64,000 bases of DNA from Candidatus Kapaibacterium sp. (GTDB taxonomy: Bacteria > Bacteroidota > Ignavibacteria > Kapaibacteriales > UBA2268), in the NCBI GenBank assembly GCA_938031175.1, contig CALHGZ010000004.1, forward strand, positions 131,635 through 195,634, read 5' to 3'. Positions 10,187 through 21,618 of the stretch are shown piece by piece. How positions within the stretch are numbered: position 1 is the first letter of the stretch; each line of letters starts with the position of its first letter. Position numbers and translations under genes: made by a program. The notes beneath the pieces were generated by a model that was given only the letters and a program-made list of their open reading frames with translations, was not told the DNA's origin and searched no databases.

Positions 10187-10621
10187 ATGGAAATATATCA
10201 GTATGAAATAAAACTTAAGCCTAAAAATCGTGGATATCATCTTATAACCAGTGAAATAGAATCAGCTATTTTGGAGTTGAAAAGCATCAAATACGGAATT
10301 GCTCATATTATGTTAAAACATACGAGTGCATCGCTTACGATTAATGAAAATGCTGATCCAACAGTGCGAGATGATTTTGAGACTTTTTTCAATCGTCTTG
10401 TTCCTGAAAATGTTTCTCTTTATTTGCATACAAGTGAAGGAAGCGATGATATGACTTCACATATAAAAAGTTCCTTAATCGGAACATCACTAATTATACC
10501 AATAACTGACGGTAAATTCAATCTTGGAACATGGCAGGGAATATATCTTTGTGAACATCGAAACCGAATGCGTTCAAGAAATCTAGTTGTTACAATAATA
10601 GGTATTCTCAATGGGAAATAA
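10187..10621 (+). CDS. YjbQ/UPF0047 family protein
   Basis: HTSASLTINENADPTVRDD and GTWQGIYLCEHRNR. Start trimmed to Met22 of the 10124 ORF. Confidence 0.85.
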   Translation: MEIYQYEIKLKPKNRGYHLITSEIESAILELKSIKYGIAHIMLKHTSASLTINENADPTVRDDFETFFNRLVPENVSLYLHTSEGSDDMTSHIKSSLIGTSLIIPITDGKFNLGTWQGIYLCEHRNRMRSRNLVVTIIGILNGK

Positions 10622-11303
10622 ACCTCTTGCAGTGGTAGTTTTGAGCGGTGGAATGGATTCAACTGTTTGTGCAGCTATTGCTATTAACCAAGGATTTGAA
10701 ATTGCTGGATTGCATCTAAATTATGGACAAAGAACGGAAAAGAAAGAGCTTGATTGTTTCAATAAAATAGCTGATTACTATAAAATTGATAAAAGACTGA
10801 TTATTGATTTTTCACAGTTATCACAGATAGGTGGTTCGAGCCTAACTGATTATAGACTTGATGTACCCGAAGCTAATTTTGAGCGTGATGAAATTCCAAA
10901 TACCTATGTCCCTTTTCGTAATGCTCTTATATTGTCTATGGCAGTAGCTTGGGCAGAAGTATTAAATGCCAACGCTATATTTATTGGTGCGGTTGAGGAG
11001 GATAGTAGTGGTTATCCTGATTGCAGGAGAATATTTTTCAATGCTTACCAGGAAATCATTAATTTGGGTACTAAACCCGAAACTAAAATTAAATTATACA
11101 CCCCATTGATCAATATGAGTAAAAAAGATATTGTACTGACCGGTAATTCACTGGGGGTTCCATTTGAATTAACTTGGAGTTGCTATAAATCAAATACAAT
11201 AGCATGCGGTGAATGCGATTCTTGTGCATTACGATTAAGAGGATTTTATCAAGCAGGAATAAATGATCCATTGTTATATGAGAAAAAAATAAAATTTGAG
11301 TAA
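10611..11303 (+). CDS. queC: 7-cyano-7-deazaguanine synthase
   Basis: VVLSGGMDSTVC PP-loop and CYKSNTIACGECDSCALRLRGF zinc-binding region. Confidence 0.93.
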   Translation: MGNKPLAVVVLSGGMDSTVCAAIAINQGFEIAGLHLNYGQRTEKKELDCFNKIADYYKIDKRLIIDFSQLSQIGGSSLTDYRLDVPEANFERDEIPNTYVPFRNALILSMAVAWAEVLNANAIFIGAVEEDSSGYPDCRRIFFNAYQEIINLGTKPETKIKLYTPLINMSKKDIVLTGNSLGVPFELTWSCYKSNTIACGECDSCALRLRGFYQAGINDPLLYEKKIKFE

Positions 11304-11637
11304 AATGACAAATCAAATCAGCAAAGAAGATTTTTTCCAACGGGTATATAAAATAGTAAGTCAAATACCTTATGGTAAAGTTACAACCTATGGTGCAATT
11401 GCAAATGCTTTGGGGATAAAATCATCAGCAATAATGGTAGGATGGGCTTTAAATGCTGCTAAAAATCGTAGTGATTTACCCTGCCATCGGGTTGTCAATC
11501 GCAATGGACTTTTGACAGGTAAAAAACACTTCCCAACTCCAACAATTATGAGAGAACTACTTGAACAGGAAGGAATAAATTTTATTGATGAAATGGTTGA
11601 TTTGAAACGTCATTTTTGGAAACCAGAAATCAGATAA
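11296..11637 (+). CDS. MGMT family protein (minimal alkyltransferase DNA-binding domain)
   Basis: YKIVSQIPYGKVTTYGAIA and LPCHRVVNRNG, retaining the alkyl-acceptor Cys; 113 aa. Confidence 0.85.
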   Translation: MSKMTNQISKEDFFQRVYKIVSQIPYGKVTTYGAIANALGIKSSAIMVGWALNAAKNRSDLPCHRVVNRNGLLTGKKHFPTPTIMRELLEQEGINFIDEMVDLKRHFWKPEIR

Positions 11638-11751
11638 TAACAAAATTTACAATTTAACTTTGATGAGATTATAAAATTTCTGATATTTGAATTTTGAATT
11701 TTTTAATTATTTGAAAAATTTAGTCAGTGTTAAAGAATTAGGAGTTTTAAA

Positions 11752-12942
11752 GTGGATTTATTCGAAAAGTGTTATAATTTTACAAGAGCGGATGAAGTAA
11801 AGGCTCAAGGTGTTTATCCATATTTCCATCCAATTGAAGAAAATGAAGGTCCGGTAGTTTCTATCGGTGGGAAAAAAGTCATAATGGCTGGTTCCAATAA
11901 CTATTTAGGTTTAACAGCCCATCCAAAAGTAAAAGAAGCCGCAATCAATGCAATAAAAAAATATGGTACCGGTTGCTCAGGCTCCCGATATTTAACCGGT
12001 ACATTGGATTTACACATTGAGTTAGAATATCGTTTAGCTAAATTTTTAAATTTCGAATCGGTTTTATTGTTTTCTACAGGTTTTCAAACATCTTTAGGAA
12101 CGATTTCAACATTAGTAAATAAGGGTGAATATGTAATCTCTGATAAAGAGAATCATGCCTGTATAATAAATGGATGCCTGATGGCTAAAGGTTCGTTTGC
12201 AGAATTTGTTAGATACAAACATAATGACATAAATGATTTGGAACGTTTATTGAAAACTTTGCCACCAGAAGCACCAAAATTTATTGTAACCGACGGCGTT
12301 TTTTCGGTGACAGGAGAAATTGTCAATTTACCAGACCTTTTACGAGTGGCTCATCAATATGGAGCAAGAGTGATGGTTGATGATGCGCATTCAATTGGTG
12401 TTATTGGAGAAGGTGGGCGTGGTACAGCTAACCATTTCGGATTGGAAAAAGAAACTGATTTAGTGATGGGTACTTTTTCTAAAACTTTCGCTTCCCTTGG
12501 TGGATTCGTAGCCGGTCCGGAGCGAGTGATAAATTACCTTAAGCATCATTCATCTGCATTAATATTTAGTGCAAGTCCAACTCCAGCATCTTGTGCAGCA
12601 TCTCTTGCTGCCCTTGATATACTTGAACAAGAACCAGAACGAGTTGCCAAGTTGAGGGAAAACTCAGATTATATGAGAAAGGGATTTTCTGAATTAGGCT
12701 TTGAAGTGCTTGATAGTATAACTGCAATCGTTCCTGTAATTGTTGGTGAAGTTGATAGAGCTTTAGTTATTTGGCGAAAGTTATTCGATGAGGGTATATT
12801 TGTCAATGCTTTTATACCTCCCGGCGTGCCTCCAAATATGAGTATGATGAGAACAAGTTATATGGCTACCCACGAAAAAGAGCATTTAGACAAAATTCTC
12901 GAAGTCTTCGGTAAAGTGGGGAAAGAAGTGGGATTGATTTAG
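11752..12942 (+). CDS. Alpha-oxoamine synthase, probably serine palmitoyltransferase
   Basis: GTG start. Whole-length pattern recalls Bacteroidetes Spt ([45 protein letters not shown] Lys in [16 protein letters not shown]). Confidence 0.8.
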   Translation: MDLFEKCYNFTRADEVKAQGVYPYFHPIEENEGPVVSIGGKKVIMAGSNNYLGLTAHPKVKEAAINAIKKYGTGCSGSRYLTGTLDLHIELEYRLAKFLNFESVLLFSTGFQTSLGTISTLVNKGEYVISDKENHACIINGCLMAKGSFAEFVRYKHNDINDLERLLKTLPPEAPKFIVTDGVFSVTGEIVNLPDLLRVAHQYGARVMVDDAHSIGVIGEGGRGTANHFGLEKETDLVMGTFSKTFASLGGFVAGPERVINYLKHHSSALIFSASPTPASCAASLAALDILEQEPERVAKLRENSDYMRKGFSELGFEVLDSITAIVPVIVGEVDRALVIWRKLFDEGIFVNAFIPPGVPPNMSMMRTSYMATHEKEHLDKILEVFGKVGKEVGLI

Positions 12943-13159
12943 CAAAAAATATCTATCTTATCATTATCAAGATGTTTTTACATCCAATTTATCCCGTATA
13001 AGTTCATTCAATTATTTATGTTCATCCTATTTTTCTTTGTCTTTATTTGTTTTAACATTAATTGAGAATTTATACTTACTGCAAGTTTCAACTTCTTTTT
13101 TAACATATTTTTAATTATTTTTGTAAATTGTAAATTTTTAAAATTCAACAAGAAATCCA

Positions 13160-14635
13160 ATGGCAAAACAGCTGAGTGTCCTCTATGTAACCACAGAAGC
13201 ATATCCATTTGTAAAAGTAAGCGGCTTAGGCGATATAGCATTTTCATTTCCTTTGGCAATGCGTGAGCTTGGGTTCGATATGAGATTGATGATTCCAAGA
13301 TATGGTTGTGTTTCAGAAAGAAAAAACAGAATCCATGAAATCAACCGTTTGAAAGATATGCAGATAAATATTGGTGAAATAACTGAATTGACAACGATTA
13401 AATCATCTTCAATAAATAATCCAAGAGCAAAAGTACAGGCTTATATTACAACAAATTATAACTATTTTGATTCACGAAAAGGGGTTTATAATGATACTAA
13501 AACTAATGAAAAATACGTTGACGATGCAGAACGATTTATTTTCTTTTGTAAGACAGTTATTCAAACCTGCATTACACTCGGCTGGTATCCAGATATAATT
13601 CATTGTAATGACTGGAGGACTGCTTTAATTCCTGCTTACATAAAAGTGCTTTTCCCTAATAAATTTAAAAAAACGAAAGTTGTTTTAACAGTTCATAATT
13701 TTGCCCATCAAGGTATTATAAAAGATTCGAATATAGTCCTGACTGATTTACCAAGAGAAGTAATACCAAATTTCAAGCACAAGGGATTGTTTAATTTTCT
13801 ACGTGGTGGAATTTATTACTCTGATTTTGTTACAACTGTTAGCCCATCTTATGCTCAAGAAGTACTTAAAAATAAAGATATTTCCGATGGATTGAACACA
13901 ATTCTGAAACAAAATAAAAATAAATTCAAGGGGATTTTAAATGGCATAGATAACTGGGTTTGGAATCCAGCCTGCGATGAAAAGATTGATTATAAATTGA
14001 GCGGTGATATTGAAACATTTAAAAAAAAGAATAAAGAGACATTATCAAAAAATATTGGAATGAATTTAAATGATGATACACCATTAATTGGGATGATATC
14101 AAGAATAGATGAACAAAAAGGTATTCCTTTATTTTTAGAAGCAGCTGATAAAATATTCAAGCAAAATCTAAATATAGTTTTTTTAGGCGAAGGCGATAAT
14201 CAATTGAAGAAAAAGATCGTCAAACTAGAGCAAAAGTATCCAGATAAATTCAAATTTATTGCTGGCTTTGATGACGACTTAGCGCATAAAATTGAAGCAG
14301 CATCAGATATGTTTTTGATGCCGTCGCTATTTGAACCTTGTGGATTGAATTTGATGTACTCATTGAAATATGCTGCTGTACCAATTGTTCACTTTACTGG
14401 CGGGATCAAAGATGTTGCAGTACCATATGATGAAAAAACTAAAACAGGCAATTCTATCGTCTTCAAAGATCATACATGTAAAGGAATTATCGACGCTTTG
14501 GAATACGCACTGAATTTATTTAAAGATAAAGTACAGTGGGAAATTATAATCAAAAATGGAATAAATCAGGATTTCTCTTGGTCGCGAACAGCTGAGGAAT
14601 ATGCTGATATTTACAAGCAACTTTTAAAGGATTGA
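13160..14635 (+). CDS. glgA: Glycogen/starch synthase (GT5)
   Basis: VKVSGLGDIAFSFPLAMRELG, HCNDWRTALIP, SRIDEQKG, PSLFEPCGLNLMYSLKYAAVPIV. Confidence 0.9.
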   Translation: MAKQLSVLYVTTEAYPFVKVSGLGDIAFSFPLAMRELGFDMRLMIPRYGCVSERKNRIHEINRLKDMQINIGEITELTTIKSSSINNPRAKVQAYITTNYNYFDSRKGVYNDTKTNEKYVDDAERFIFFCKTVIQTCITLGWYPDIIHCNDWRTALIPAYIKVLFPNKFKKTKVVLTVHNFAHQGIIKDSNIVLTDLPREVIPNFKHKGLFNFLRGGIYYSDFVTTVSPSYAQEVLKNKDISDGLNTILKQNKNKFKGILNGIDNWVWNPACDEKIDYKLSGDIETFKKKNKETLSKNIGMNLNDDTPLIGMISRIDEQKGIPLFLEAADKIFKQNLNIVFLGEGDNQLKKKIVKLEQKYPDKFKFIAGFDDDLAHKIEAASDMFLMPSLFEPCGLNLMYSLKYAAVPIVHFTGGIKDVAVPYDEKTKTGNSIVFKDHTCKGIIDALEYALNLFKDKVQWEIIIKNGINQDFSWSRTAEEYADIYKQLLKD

Positions 14636-14651
14636 ACGTTAAAATACTTAT

Positions 14652-15893
14652 ATGCATAAATATACGATTAAAACAATTCACATTTTATCACTCTTTATTG
14701 TACCAGCAATTTTACTTTCTTTGTTACAATCATGCAACGAAAAGCCTACTACAGTTGGCTATGATTTTGTTTTAGATACTATCGAAGTTTATCCACTATC
14801 CTCAAATGATTTACCAATAATAACTGGACATAAAAGTTATAGGCAACATATCCCAATATTTAATTCAGGAGCAATGCTGCTTGGTCAATCAAAAGACGAT
14901 GAAGGAATTAGCACTGCATATATGATACTAAGATTTTCGAATTTTCCTGATTCAAATAACAAAATAATCAGCATAACAGGAGCTGTTTTATATTTATATC
15001 CGCTAAGATATGGCTTTGGCGATACGGTTGCCAATATTCTTAGTTTCGATGTTTACCCGCTCACAAAGATTGTAACGCTAGACACAGATTGTGATTCACT
15101 AAATGAAACCTATTACGATGCTAATACCATATTAGCTCGCTGGGAAGGGCGAATTGAATATCTCGACAGTATTCCTAGGATATCAATGGAATTCGATACC
15201 AATATCGTTAGGCAATGGCTAATTGAGCAATCTGATCCAAATCGCGACACTCTAATGAATGGAATTTTCATCAAACCTAAAGCTAATTCAACAGTTATCC
15301 GTCAATTTTCAGCAGCAGCAATTGGAGCTACAACCAGAGATAGACCTATGCTTAAGGTATATTATACAAGGGCTGATGGTGGGTTGGACTCGTCAATTAC
15401 ACGCTCTGCTAATGATATTTCAATAGTTTGTACTCCAAAAACTGATGAAAATAGTGTAATTGTACAAGGAGCTTCTGGATATCGCACAGAATTTGAATTT
15501 GATGTGAGTATGATACCTCCGCTTTCAGCAATTCACAGAGCAGATTTTGAATTGATTATGAACGAATCAAAATCAAAATTTGGGAACCATGGTCCAGATT
15601 CTGTATTAAAAATTGAATTTATAGTTGATTCGACAGGAGAAAATTATTTTACAAGGATTTATGAAGGTTATCGCGAAAAAAATTCGCATAAATATGTATT
15701 CAATTATTTAGCTTCTGCTGTTGAAATTTGGAACAGGCGTGGGGGAAAAGGTAAGCTAATTCTACGTGCGGCTAATATATTTGAAGAACAGCAACAAATG
15801 GATAGAATTTATTTCTATGGTTTAGATGATTTTGCAAACAAACCCCAATTGAGAATTATTTACTCTAAAAGACCAACTCTAAGATGCGATTAA
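14652..15893 (+). CDS. Putative surface lipoprotein (DNRLRE/DUF4270-like)
   Basis: Signal peptide with lipobox LLQSCNE; beta-rich sequence. Confidence 0.45.
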   Translation: MHKYTIKTIHILSLFIVPAILLSLLQSCNEKPTTVGYDFVLDTIEVYPLSSNDLPIITGHKSYRQHIPIFNSGAMLLGQSKDDEGISTAYMILRFSNFPDSNNKIISITGAVLYLYPLRYGFGDTVANILSFDVYPLTKIVTLDTDCDSLNETYYDANTILARWEGRIEYLDSIPRISMEFDTNIVRQWLIEQSDPNRDTLMNGIFIKPKANSTVIRQFSAAAIGATTRDRPMLKVYYTRADGGLDSSITRSANDISIVCTPKTDENSVIVQGASGYRTEFEFDVSMIPPLSAIHRADFELIMNESKSKFGNHGPDSVLKIEFIVDSTGENYFTRIYEGYREKNSHKYVFNYLASAVEIWNRRGGKGKLILRAANIFEEQQQMDRIYFYGLDDFANKPQLRIIYSKRPTLRCD

Positions 15894-17119
15894 TTCTTTT
15901 ACAAATATTATTATTACTTATATTTTTGAATAATTTGATTTATAGTCAGGGAGGTTCAAATTACTCAATCTTTGGTATTGGCGATATACATTATTCAGTT
16001 GGTGCTTATTATGATGGTATAGCCGGTACATCGATAGCTGTACCTGCGGATTTGGCTATTAATTTCAAAAATCCTGCTTTATGGTCTTTTAATAAATTTA
16101 CTGCACTTCAAGGTGGATATAAATTCAATCAACATTATAATAGGGATGGAATAAATGAATTATGGCAAAACAATGGTAAAGTAATTGGTGTTCTTGGCTT
16201 GTTTGCAATTGATACAGGTTTGGGAATAAGTGCAAGTTTTGGTATATCACCATACAGTTCGGTTAATTTTCTAGTATCATCCCCGACAGTAATCAGTTTG
16301 GAGGAAGTAGAGGTAAAAGCTTTAACAATTTATCAAGGATTAGGAGGTATTAACTCGATATATTTGGGAGCTGCAACCAAAATTGTTGAAAATCTCTCTT
16401 TAGGAGCAAGTGTTTATGGTTTATTTGGTAAGACAGCATTTGTCAATAAAACTTCATTTCCTGATTTCAGGTATTTAACCTCAGCTAATTTAACCAATGA
16501 TATATACCGAGGCTGGGGTTTTAAAAGTGGTTTGTATTATAATTTTTTGAATCATTTTTCAATTGGAGCATTATACGAAGGTAATTCAAAAATTGATGTT
16601 ACTAGAGAAATGTTGATTTCGATGGAAGGAATAGGGGATACATCGTTAACTTGTAAATCTGAATTTAACTTACCTTTTAAATTTGGTTCTGGCTTTTCCT
16701 ATAGAAATGATAAGATTTTGATTGCTTTGGATTATATAGTTCAAAATTTCAAGGACTTCAATTATCAAAGTCAATCTAAAGCAACATTCGGAGAAAACCG
16801 AGTCATATCATTTGGACTAATCAGATACGGCAATCCTAACTATTTTGCTGATTATTTAGATAGAGTTACATATAAATTAGGATTTTCCTATCAGAATATG
16901 GGTTACAAAGTTAGTGGTTATGAAATAACAGAATATGCTGGTTCTTTTGGTTTTACCTTCCCCTTGCCGGGTGTAGCTGTATTAGAAACAGCGATTACAC
17001 TAGGAAAAAGGGGCGAACAACAAAAAGGACTCATAAATGAGTTTTTTGGAAGATTAAGTGTAGATATCATAATAGGAGAGACCTGGTTTAAACCATTTAG
17101 ACGCGAATATGAGAGATAA
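15884..17119 (+). CDS. Outer-membrane beta-barrel protein
   Basis: Signal peptide, [45 protein letters not shown], alternating hydrophobic strands; overlaps the upstream lipoprotein gene by 10 nt. Confidence 0.55.
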   Translation: MRLILLQILLLLIFLNNLIYSQGGSNYSIFGIGDIHYSVGAYYDGIAGTSIAVPADLAINFKNPALWSFNKFTALQGGYKFNQHYNRDGINELWQNNGKVIGVLGLFAIDTGLGISASFGISPYSSVNFLVSSPTVISLEEVEVKALTIYQGLGGINSIYLGAATKIVENLSLGASVYGLFGKTAFVNKTSFPDFRYLTSANLTNDIYRGWGFKSGLYYNFLNHFSIGALYEGNSKIDVTREMLISMEGIGDTSLTCKSEFNLPFKFGSGFSYRNDKILIALDYIVQNFKDFNYQSQSKATFGENRVISFGLIRYGNPNYFADYLDRVTYKLGFSYQNMGYKVSGYEITEYAGSFGFTFPLPGVAVLETAITLGKRGEQQKGLINEFFGRLSVDIIIGETWFKPFRREYER

Positions 17120-17139
17120 TTATAAATAAGTATATTAAA

Positions 17140-17676
17140 ATGAAACAAATAATACATTCTACAACAGTAATAGGAGTTATTAAAGACGGTCAGGCAGCAA
17201 TGGGAGCCGACGGTCAGGTAACTTTTAACAACACAGTTCTGAAACATACAGCCCGTAAAGTTAGAAAACTTTACTCAGACGCAATTCTTGCCGGCTTTGC
17301 TGGAGCCACAGCTGATGCTTTTACTTTATTACAAAGATTTGAAGAAAAGCTCGAAGCACACAGTGGAAATTTATACAGGGCATCAATCGAATTAGCCAGA
17401 GATTGGCGAACAGACCGCTATTTAAGAAGACTTGAAGCAATGCTTATAGTTATGAATAAATCACAGGCTTTGCTTTTGAGCGGTACTGGTGATGTGATTG
17501 AACCTGATGATAAAATAGTAGCGATTGGTTCAGGCGGAGCCTACGCTTTATCGTCAGCACGGGCATTAGCTAAACATTCAACTTTGTCCGCAAAAGATAT
17601 TGTTCATGAATCTTTGCGAATTGCTGCTGATATTTGCATCTATACAAATCAAAACATTATTATTGAAGAAATTTAA
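17140..17676 (+). CDS. hslV: ATP-dependent protease subunit HslV
   Basis: [60 protein letters not shown]. Confidence 0.96.
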   Translation: MKQIIHSTTVIGVIKDGQAAMGADGQVTFNNTVLKHTARKVRKLYSDAILAGFAGATADAFTLLQRFEEKLEAHSGNLYRASIELARDWRTDRYLRRLEAMLIVMNKSQALLLSGTGDVIEPDDKIVAIGSGGAYALSSARALAKHSTLSAKDIVHESLRIAADICIYTNQNIIIEEI

Positions 17677-17689
17677 CAGAGATATCGAA

Positions 17690-19120
17690 ATGAGCGAGAT
17701 CGGAGATATTAATTTAACAGACAAACAAAAAGAACAAATAAAAGAGTTCGTGATTAAATCAGAAACTGAGTATCTTACCCCACAGCAAATTGTTTATGCT
17801 CTTGATAAATTCATTATAGGTCAACAGGCAGCTAAAAAGGCAGTTGCTATAGCATTGAGAAATCGATGGAGAAGGCAACACGTAAAGAGCGATATAAGAG
17901 AAGAAATTATGCCTAACAATATTATCATGATAGGTCCTACCGGTGTCGGTAAAACGGAAATTGCCCGTCGTTTAGCTAAACTTGCAGAGGCACCTTTTGT
18001 AAAAGTTGAAGCAACAAAATTCACTGAAGTCGGTTATGTTGGTAGAGACGTTGAGTCTATGGTGCGAGACCTTGTTGACCGTGCAGTTGCTATGGTTAGA
18101 GATGAAAAAACCCAAGAAAAAAAAGCAGAAGCCGAGAAATTAGCTGAGAATAGAATTTTGGATATTCTGATACCGCCAGTGAAAAAAAACCGTTCCTATA
18201 TTCAACAGGAAGATGAAGATGGAGAAGAAACTAACAAACAAACGCGTGAAAAATTTAGACAAATGTTGCGTGAAGGAAAGCTCGATGAGAAAATGATTGA
18301 GGTTGATGTTCTTGTCGAATCAGTACCTACAATGCAAATTCTTGGACCAATAGGCCTTGATGAGATGGGTATGAATTTACAGGACTTATTCGGTAATATT
18401 TTGCCAAAAAAAAATAAAAAAAGGAAATTAAAAGTAAAAGATGCAAAAAAATTACTCGAAAAGGAAGAAGCAGAGAAATTAATTGATATGGATGCAGTTA
18501 TTAAAGAAGCATTAGAACGAGCACAGCATACTGGAATAATTTTTATAGATGAAATAGATAAGATAGCTTCCACAGGTACAACACGTTCCGGTCCTGATGT
18601 TTCAAGGGAAGGAGTACAAAGAGATTTATTGCCAGTTGTCGAAGGTTGTACCGTCAATACTAAATATGGTGCTGTAAATACCGAACATATATTGTTTATT
18701 GCATCGGGTGCTTTCCATACCTCAAAACCATCTGATTTGATCCCTGAATTGCAGGGTAGATTCCCTATTCGGGTTGAGCTAAAAAGTTTAACTAAAGACG
18801 ATTTTGTAAAAATTCTTACCTTACCGGAGAATGCATTAATTAAACAATACAAGGCATTACTCGAATCCGAAGGCATAGAAATTGAGTTTACAAATGAAGC
18901 TATTGATGAGATAGCATCAATGGCAGCTTATGTTAATGAAGAAGTAACTAATATAGGTGCACGAAGACTCCATACAATTATGACAACTCTTCTCGAGGAT
19001 ATATTATTCAATGCACCTGATAACGTTGAAAGTAAAAAAATTACACTTGATGCAGAAGATGTTAGGAAAAAATTAAAAGATATTATCAAAAGTGCGGATT
19101 TAAGTAAGTTCATATTATAG
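17690..19120 (+). CDS. hslU: ATP-dependent protease ATPase subunit HslU
   Basis: [18 protein letters not shown], Walker [19 protein letters not shown]. Start moved from 17600 to ATG 17690, which removes the overlap with hslV. Confidence 0.96.
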   Translation: MSEIGDINLTDKQKEQIKEFVIKSETEYLTPQQIVYALDKFIIGQQAAKKAVAIALRNRWRRQHVKSDIREEIMPNNIIMIGPTGVGKTEIARRLAKLAEAPFVKVEATKFTEVGYVGRDVESMVRDLVDRAVAMVRDEKTQEKKAEAEKLAENRILDILIPPVKKNRSYIQQEDEDGEETNKQTREKFRQMLREGKLDEKMIEVDVLVESVPTMQILGPIGLDEMGMNLQDLFGNILPKKNKKRKLKVKDAKKLLEKEEAEKLIDMDAVIKEALERAQHTGIIFIDEIDKIASTGTTRSGPDVSREGVQRDLLPVVEGCTVNTKYGAVNTEHILFIASGAFHTSKPSDLIPELQGRFPIRVELKSLTKDDFVKILTLPENALIKQYKALLESEGIEIEFTNEAIDEIASMAAYVNEEVTNIGARRLHTIMTTLLEDILFNAPDNVESKKITLDAEDVRKKLKDIIKSADLSKFIL

Positions 19121-19179
19121 TTACATAAGAATAATTGATTTTTATAAAAAATAAATCATTTAGATAATTAAAAATCAAA

Positions 19180-20316
19180 ATGCCTGCAGAATTAATTGAA
19201 GTCCGAACTAGAGCCGATTTAATTAAATTTATTAAATCGCAATGGAATTTTTACAAGAATGACAAAAATTTTGTACCTCCTATCATTCTCGATAGAAAAA
19301 AGTTGCTCGATAAAAGTAAAAATCCATTTTACCAGCATTCCGATATTAAGCTATTTATGTTTATGGAAAATGGAATTGTCAAAGGTAGAATAGCGGGAAT
19401 AATAAACCGTTTACACAATGAAATTCATCAAGATAAAATCGGTTTTCTTGGATTTTTTGAATGTATCAATGATCAATCAATAGCAAATTTACTATTCGAG
19501 GCAGCAGAAAATTATGTAAAGGAAAAAGGTTGCGAAAGTATTCGTGGACCAGTCAATCCATCCATGAATGATGAGGTTGGTTTACTAATTGAGGGTTTTG
19601 ACTCTCCACCTGTTATTTTGATGACTTATAACCCGCCGTATTATATTGAATTATTTGAAAATGCTGGATACAAGAAAGCAAAAGATTTATATGCTTATCA
19701 TATTGATGATAAATTTTTCAGAGATGAACAATTTACTCGATTACAAAATTTGGTCAGGCAAAGATATGATATTAAAATACGTGAAGTGAATTTCACAAAT
19801 AAAGAACAATTTAAACAAGATGTAGAAACATTGAAATATATATATAATGAGGCATGGCAACCCAATTGGGGGTTTGTCAAAATGACTGATGAAGAATTTT
19901 ATTTTCTAGCAAAAGATTTAAAGCAAATAGCTGAACCATCATTAGCGATAATTGCAGAATCAAAAGGCAAACCCGTTGGCTTTGCACTTGCTCTTCCTGA
20001 TATAAATCAATGCTTGATTTATAATAAATCCGGTAGTACCTTAGGTGCTTTGTGGCATTTAATAACAAAAAAGAAGAAAATTAATTTGATTAGAATAATA
20101 GTACTTGGAGTAATAAGAGAATATCAACAAAAAGGAATAGATGCGGTTTTATATTATGAACTTGGTGCCCGTGGTACAAAACTCGGCATTTATCAGGCTG
20201 AAGCCTCTTGGGTACTTGAAGATAATATGATGATGAATAGAGGTTTAACTGAAAAAATACTTGCAAATGTTTACAAAAAGTACCGGATTTATGAAAAAAG
20301 TTTTGCTAATTTATAA
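19180..20316 (+). CDS. GNAT-like N-acetyltransferase
   Basis: GFLGFFECINDQSIANLLFEAAENYVKEKGCESIRGPVNPSMNDEVGLLIEGFDSPPVILMTYNPPYY, a pattern typical of conserved bacterial GNAT-like proteins. Confidence 0.65.
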   Translation: MPAELIEVRTRADLIKFIKSQWNFYKNDKNFVPPIILDRKKLLDKSKNPFYQHSDIKLFMFMENGIVKGRIAGIINRLHNEIHQDKIGFLGFFECINDQSIANLLFEAAENYVKEKGCESIRGPVNPSMNDEVGLLIEGFDSPPVILMTYNPPYYIELFENAGYKKAKDLYAYHIDDKFFRDEQFTRLQNLVRQRYDIKIREVNFTNKEQFKQDVETLKYIYNEAWQPNWGFVKMTDEEFYFLAKDLKQIAEPSLAIIAESKGKPVGFALALPDINQCLIYNKSGSTLGALWHLITKKKKINLIRIIVLGVIREYQQKGIDAVLYYELGARGTKLGIYQAEASWVLEDNMMMNRGLTEKILANVYKKYRIYEKSFANL

Positions 20317-20375
20317 GTATAGCATTTTGTCTTCTATAGACAAAAATTTTCAGAATATAATTGGTACAATTAAAA

Positions 20376-21617
20376 ATGGACGACCTGCTCGAAATAGGCG
20401 GTACCGGTGGTATAAAACCGATTGAAGAGGGTAGTTCCTCTTATTATGAATATATTACCGGCCAACAACGCAAAAAGCAGGCCGTAAAGTTTAAAATAGG
20501 CGAAATTCTACAAGCACGAATCGAAAGAGTAATTTCAGAAACAGAAGCAATAATATCTTTGCCTTCGGGTATTTACAATTGTTACCTTAAAGGAAATTTA
20601 AAAGCAGGAGATAGTTTATTCCTAATTGTTGAAAAGACTGATCCAGTTCTCGAATTAAAGATTTATGCAATTTCTGTTATATCAGACAATGTTAAAATTG
20701 ATTTGCTTCAAGCAATTCGGATTCTTTATTTACCCGATAATCTATTTTACAGAGAATTAATAGGTTTATACCTGGAAAATAAAAACCTAATCATAAGAGA
20801 TGAATTATTAGATATTCATAGAGCATTTCTCAAAATTAACGAAAAAATACGTCAGAATTTTGAACTTGATATTATTATTAGAACTCTTTTTTATATGAAG
20901 GAATGCGATTTCCCTTTAGATAATGAAATATTTGCCAATTCATTCCATAATTTTTATGATTTGAAAGTAATAAATGAGAATTTTAAGTATCTTTTGAATC
21001 ATTTGGATCAATTACCATTGAGGATTAATTTAAAATTTAAGAAAATGATTGAAATAATAAAAAAATTTAAGAATAAAAATTATATTAAAATAAGACTTGT
21101 AAATACTATTGCGAAAAATCTGATTGAAGAAAATATTGTAATGCTGTTAATTAATGATATCATAAATATTAAGGATAGATTGGACTTAGATTTATTCCAT
21201 TCAGCAGAATTTTTAAGCAAAGTAATTCAATCGCAACAATTTTGGAACAAACTATCATTAAAATATGGAGGATTTCTAAATGCGTTTATATTATGTGAAA
21301 TTGAAAATGAGATTGAGTTTTCGCGATTGATTTTATTGAAAAGTAATCCAGCCAGAACATATTATTTAATGCCAGGTTCTGAACCAATGAGCAAATCTAT
21401 GATTCCAACTTCTAATGAATTAATTCCTAATTTAAGGGATGTAAGTAAAGAATCAAGAGCTGATTTAGTGAAATATTTTGATGGTTTACAATCTTTATTC
21501 AATGAAAAAGGTTTAGCAATTATTTCATTAGCAATAAAAGAAGATAAAATATCATTACCCCTTAGGAAACTAACATCTACAGGCAAGGGAGGTCAAAATT
21601 TATCCTTTGTAGTATGA
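20376..21617 (+). CDS. Hypothetical protein, possibly FliK-like
   Basis: N-terminal SLPSGIYNCYLKGNLKAGDSLFLIVEKTDPVLELKI and C-terminal FNEKGLAIISLAIKED pattern; ATG at 20376 preferred over TTG at 20361. Confidence 0.4.
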   Translation: MDDLLEIGGTGGIKPIEEGSSSYYEYITGQQRKKQAVKFKIGEILQARIERVISETEAIISLPSGIYNCYLKGNLKAGDSLFLIVEKTDPVLELKIYAISVISDNVKIDLLQAIRILYLPDNLFYRELIGLYLENKNLIIRDELLDIHRAFLKINEKIRQNFELDIIIRTLFYMKECDFPLDNEIFANSFHNFYDLKVINENFKYLLNHLDQLPLRINLKFKKMIEIIKKFKNKNYIKIRLVNTIAKNLIEENIVMLLINDIINIKDRLDLDLFHSAEFLSKVIQSQQFWNKLSLKYGGFLNAFILCEIENEIEFSRLILLKSNPARTYYLMPGSEPMSKSMIPTSNELIPNLRDVSKESRADLVKYFDGLQSLFNEKGLAIISLAIKEDKISLPLRKLTSTGKGGQNLSFVV

Positions 21618-21618
21618 T

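Noticed and set aside
10084-11303. Possible preQ0/queuosine gene island around queC
   Set aside because: Only queC is present; neighbours (yjbQ-like, MGMT) are not pathway partners.
13008-13298. 96-aa minus-strand ORF in the spt-glgA gap
   Set aside because: Overlaps the glgA start; no motif and low-complexity Lys/Asn-rich end.
16918-17247. 109-aa minus-strand ORF across the OMP-hslV junction
   Set aside because: Overlaps two supported genes on the opposite strand and has no recognisable features.
18202-18876. 224-aa minus-strand ORF opposite hslU
   Set aside because: Shadow ORF over well-conserved hslU; Ser-rich low-complexity translation with no motif.
20325-20345. Hairpin TTTTGTCT-TCTAT-AGACAAAA upstream of the FliK-like ORF
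   Set aside because: Only 8 bp and AT-rich; too weak to call a terminator with confidence.
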